Under the pieces are notes generated by a model. It did no database searches and was not told the DNA's origin. It worked only from the letters and a program-made list of their open reading frames with translations. The position numbers and the translations under genes are program-made. From contig JAIQFL010000095.1 of assembly GCA_020073365.1 (NCBI GenBank), forward strand, positions 1 through 34,079: 34,079 bases of DNA. The letters run 5' to 3'. The stretch is from Terriglobia bacterium (GTDB lineage Bacteria > Acidobacteriota > Terriglobia > Bryobacterales > Bryobacteraceae). The number at the start of each line of letters is the position of its first letter. The stretch's first letter is position 1. Shown here in pieces: positions 31,267-34,079 of the stretch.

Positions 31267-31992
31267 ATGGTGGCCGAAGCATACATCCGGGCGCGCAACG
31301 TCTCCAAAGTTTACAAATCGGGCACGTCGGACCTGGTGGTTTTCTCGGCGGTCGATCTCGACGTGCACCGCGGGGAGATGCTCGCGCTGGTAGGCGAATC
31401 GGGCGCGGGTAAATCCACCCTGCTGCACCTGCTGGGCGGTCTAGACAGGCCTTCCGAGGGTACGATATACTACGGGAGTAAAGAGATTTCAGGTCTCGCC
31501 CGCACGGAACAGGCGGACTTCCGTAATCGAGAAATTGGTTTCGTTTGGCAGATTCACTACCTCCTGCCGGAGTTTACCGCGTTGGAAAACGTGATGATGC
31601 CCTTGCTGATTCGCGGGTGGGCGCATCGAAGCGCCGCCTCGGAGTCACTGACGAGGTTGGATGAAGTGGGGCTTCGGGCACGGTCGACTCACCGTGCCGG
31701 CGAATTGTCGGGAGGAGAACAGCAGCGGGTCGTGCTCGCCCGGGCGCTGGTCGGTACACCTTCCGTCTTGTTGGCCGACGAACCCACCGGGAACCTCGAT
31801 TTTCGGACCGGCGAGATGATTTTCGAACTTCTTGAGGGCCTTCATCGTTCCCACCAGCTCACGTCGGTCTTCGTCACTCACAATTTGGCGTTCGCGCGGC
31901 GTTGCGACCGGGTATTAAGCATGGAAAAAGGCGGTTTAGTACCGGGCGGACCATTTGATTCGCAACTCGGGAGCGAGCCGGAGTATCTTTAG
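31267..31992 (+). CDS. LolD/MacB-type ABC transporter ATPase
   Basis: 241 residues; cytoplasmic nucleotide-binding subunit. Walker A GESGAGKST, Q-loop FVWQIHYLLPEFTALENV, signature LSGGEQQR, Walker B VLLADEPTGNLD and the H-loop VFVTHN are all intact. The LLPEFTALENVMMPLL stretch is typical of LolD, which powers lipoprotein release toward the outer membrane. No LolC/LolE gene is in the window; the duplicated permease upstream is a possible partner. It lies 21 bp before clpC and is probably cotranscribed with it. Confidence 0.92.
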   Translation: MVAEAYIRARNVSKVYKSGTSDLVVFSAVDLDVHRGEMLALVGESGAGKSTLLHLLGGLDRPSEGTIYYGSKEISGLARTEQADFRNREIGFVWQIHYLLPEFTALENVMMPLLIRGWAHRSAASESLTRLDEVGLRARSTHRAGELSGGEQQRVVLARALVGTPSVLLADEPTGNLDFRTGEMIFELLEGLHRSHQLTSVFVTHNLAFARRCDRVLSMEKGGLVPGGPFDSQLGSEPEYL

Positions 31993-32013
31993 TCTTAGGG
32001 GGCGTCACTTTTT

Positions 32014-34079
32014 ATGTTCGAGCGATACACGGAGAAAGCGCGGAGGGTGATCTTCTTCGCGCGGTACGAGGCTAGCCAGTTCGGTAGTCCCTACATTGAA
32101 ACCGAACACCTGCTGCTCGGACTCCTGCGCGAAGATAAGGCGCTGGCGAACCGATTCCTGCGATCTCACGCCGCGGTGGAATCGATCCGGAAGCAAATCG
32201 AAGGGCATACCACCATCCGTGAGAAGGTCTCCACGTCCGTGGATCTGCCGCTCAGCCACGAGTGCAAGCGCGTTCTGGCCTATGGCGCCGAAGAGGCGGA
32301 GCGGCTGAACCACAAGCACATCGGGACCGAGCACCTGCTGCTGGGCCTGCTGCGGGAGGAGAAGTGTTTCGCGGCGGAAATCCTGCACGAGCGGGGTCTG
32401 CGGCTCTCCACCATTCGGGAAGAGCTGGCGCGGTCGCAGAGTGAAAAGGTCGCGTCCGCGCGGCCCAAGGAAAGCTCGCTGCTGGCCGAGTTCAGCCGCG
32501 ATCTCACCCAGGCCGCCATGGACAACACGCTCGACCCGCTCATCGGGCGCGACTACGAGCTGGAGCGGGTGGTGCAGATCCTGTGCCGCCGCACCAAGAA
32601 CAACCCGGTATTGATCGGGGAGCCGGGGGTGGGCAAGACCGCCATCGTGGAAGGGCTGGCGCAGCGCATCGCCGAGGGCGACGTGCCGTCGTTCCTGGCC
32701 GACAAGCGTATTCTGGCGCTGGACCTCTCGTTGATTGTGGCGGGCACCAAGTACCGCGGCCAGTTTGAGGAGCGGCTCAAGACCATCATGAAGGAGCTGA
32801 TGGAGAACCAGAACGCCATCATTTTCATCGATGAGCTGCACACGCTGGTAGGCGCGGGCTCGGCCGAAGGATCGCTCGACGCTGCCAACATTCTGAAGCC
32901 GGCCCTGTCGCGCGGCGAAATCCAGTGCATCGGCGCTACCACGCCCGCGGAATTCCGCAAATCCATCGAGAAGGACCGGTCGCTGGAACGCCGCTTCCAG
33001 GCCGTGAAGGTTCCACCGCCCAACGAAGTCGATGCCGTCAAGATCCTGTTCGGCATCAAGGACCGCTACGAGAAGTTCCACGCGGTGGCGTATACCGACG
33101 ATGCCATCGAGACGGCGGTTTACACTTCCAGCCGCTACATCCCCGACCGCTACCTGCCGGACAAAGCCATCGACCTGATCGATGAGGCGGGCGCCCGCGT
33201 GAAGCTGCGGCAGACCACCCTGCCGGCCGACCTGGCCGACATCCAGAAGCGCATCAAGTTCATTGTGCACCGCATGGAGAACGCCATCGCGAACCATGAG
33301 TTCGAGAAGGCGCGATTCTACTCCGACGAGGAGCGTAAAGAGCGCGAGAACATGCGGCAGCTCCGCGAGAAGTACAACCTGGACGATTCCTCCACCGGGT
33401 GCGTGACCAAGGACGATATCGAAGACGTGGTGGCGCGCTGGACCGGCGTGCCCATGACTTCCATCAAGGAGGAAGAGATCGCCAAGCTGCTGCGCATCGA
33501 GGAAGAACTGCACAGGCGCATCATCAGCCAGGAGAGAGCCATTTCCGCGCTGGCCCGCGCCATCCGCCGCTCGCGCGCCGGCTTGAAATCGAGCAACCGC
33601 CCGGCCGGATCGTTCCTGTTCCTGGGCCCCACCGGCGTTGGCAAAACCGAAGTCGCGCGAGCCCTGGCGGCGTTCCTGTTCGGCAGCGAGAAGAGCCTGG
33701 TGCGCTTCGACATGTCGGAGTACATGGAGAAACACTCGGTTTCGAAGCTCATCGGATCGCCTCCCGGCTACGTGGGATACGAAGAGGGCGGCCAGCTCAC
33801 CGAGCGGGTCAAGCGCAACCCGTACTCCATCATCCTGCTGGATGAAATCGAGAAGGCCCATCCGGACATCTACAACATCCTGTTGCAGGTCTTCGAAGAC
33901 GGCCAGTTGACCGATGGCCTGGGCAACCAGGTGGATTTCAAGAACACCATCATCATCATGACGTCCAACCTGGGCGCCCGCTTCCTCGAAAAGCGCGGCC
34001 ACCTGGGCTTCTCGGCCCCCATGGGCGAAGGGATTCCTTCGAAGATCGAGGACATGGTGCGCAGCGAGGTGAAGAAGGC
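32014..34079 (+). CDS. clpC: ClpC-type AAA+ unfoldase (3' end outside window)
   Basis: The first 688 residues are present; the gene continues past the right edge. It feeds proteins to ClpP. Domains: two Clp-N repeats (about 1-145, each with TEHLLLGLLRE), AAA-1 with Walker A GEPGVGKT (202-209) and Walker B IIFIDE, a short UVR-like middle domain (about 410-450, NHEFEKARFYSDEER) that marks ClpC rather than ClpB, and AAA-2 with Walker A GPTGVGKT (538-545), IILLDE and the GYVGYEEGG pore loop. The start ATG 32014 has AGGGGG about 12 nt upstream, a rather long spacing. A long open frame on the opposite strand is a GC-driven shadow. Confidence 0.96.
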   Translation, partial: MFERYTEKARRVIFFARYEASQFGSPYIETEHLLLGLLREDKALANRFLRSHAAVESIRKQIEGHTTIREKVSTSVDLPLSHECKRVLAYGAEEAERLNHKHIGTEHLLLGLLREEKCFAAEILHERGLRLSTIREELARSQSEKVASARPKESSLLAEFSRDLTQAAMDNTLDPLIGRDYELERVVQILCRRTKNNPVLIGEPGVGKTAIVEGLAQRIAEGDVPSFLADKRILALDLSLIVAGTKYRGQFEERLKTIMKELMENQNAIIFIDELHTLVGAGSAEGSLDAANILKPALSRGEIQCIGATTPAEFRKSIEKDRSLERRFQAVKVPPPNEVDAVKILFGIKDRYEKFHAVAYTDDAIETAVYTSSRYIPDRYLPDKAIDLIDEAGARVKLRQTTLPADLADIQKRIKFIVHRMENAIANHEFEKARFYSDEERKERENMRQLREKYNLDDSSTGCVTKDDIEDVVARWTGVPMTSIKEEEIAKLLRIEEELHRRIISQERAISALARAIRRSRAGLKSSNRPAGSFLFLGPTGVGKTEVARALAAFLFGSEKSLVRFDMSEYMEKHSVSKLIGSPPGYVGYEEGGQLTERVKRNPYSIILLDEIEKAHPDIYNILLQVFEDGQLTDGLGNQVDFKNTIIIMTSNLGARFLEKRGHLGFSAPMGEGIPSKIEDMVRSEVKK

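Noticed and set aside
32005..34002. 665-codon open frame on the minus strand opposite clpC
   Set aside because: Its translation is a low-complexity mirror of the ClpC codons with no domain, and clpC itself is unmistakable; high-GC genes often leave the opposite frame open.
1..34079. tRNA, rRNA, CRISPR array, IS element or prophage
   Set aside because: No cloverleaf with a GTTCGA-type T-loop, no rRNA core sequence, no regularly spaced direct repeats and no transposase or integrase was recognised.

Overview
The window looks like chromosomal DNA of a soil-type Acidobacteriota, most likely near Bryobacterales/Solibacter. This is inferred from high GC throughout, a large two-module MacB/FtsX permease of the 'acidobacterial duplicated orphan permease' type, a secreted 12-bladed NHL-repeat protein, and many short palindromic intergenic repeats. 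I see no rRNA, tRNA, IS element, phage gene or CRISPR array. Housekeeping genes (proS, rpiB, glyA, thrC, clpC) alternate with envelope genes.

Layout. (1) 240-6758, + strand: an overlapping operon of a DUF1175/YfaT protein with an NlpC/P60-like Cys-His-His set, a 1569-residue bacterial alpha-2-macroglobulin with an intact thioester, and a six-TM protein. It converges on, and overlaps by 97 bp, a minus-strand pair (6662-9097) of a minimal lipoprotein-type penicillin-binding transpeptidase and a SpoIID-metallopeptidase fusion. Together these read as an envelope-protection and peptidoglycan-remodelling island. (2) 9209-16420: two GT4 glycosyltransferases, proS, rpiB-glyA, a TPR-thioredoxin protein and a 56-residue ORF. 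(3) 16527-20992: thrC, a coiled-coil protein with a fresh 57-nt duplication, a zinc MDR dehydrogenase and a GT-C-like membrane protein. (4) 20955-23741: aguB-aguA (agmatine to putrescine) divergent from a HAD phosphatase. (5) 23802-28322: the NHL protein; a minus-strand operon of a response regulator, a 51-residue basic protein and a Tat-exported M14-like hydrolase; and a CBM9-like secreted protein. (6) 28507-34079: the ABC permease, a small coiled-coil protein, a LolD-type ATPase and clpC, which runs off the window.

Two genome-scale patterns stand out. First, at least nine genes have a TAnnnT -10 box ending only 5-9 nt before the start codon, which predicts leaderless mRNAs, while several downstream operon genes and glyA have ordinary Shine-Dalgarno sites. 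Second, a family of dispersed palindromes (GTGGG(A/G)C ... CCCAC outside, inner hairpins such as GACAGACGA/TCGTCTGTC) lies between genes and also inside the 5' coding ends of two exported proteins, where it encodes the charged n-region of the signal peptide. A third exported protein starts inside an unrelated CACGAATG inverted repeat. Repeats seem to supply start and secretion-signal sequence here.
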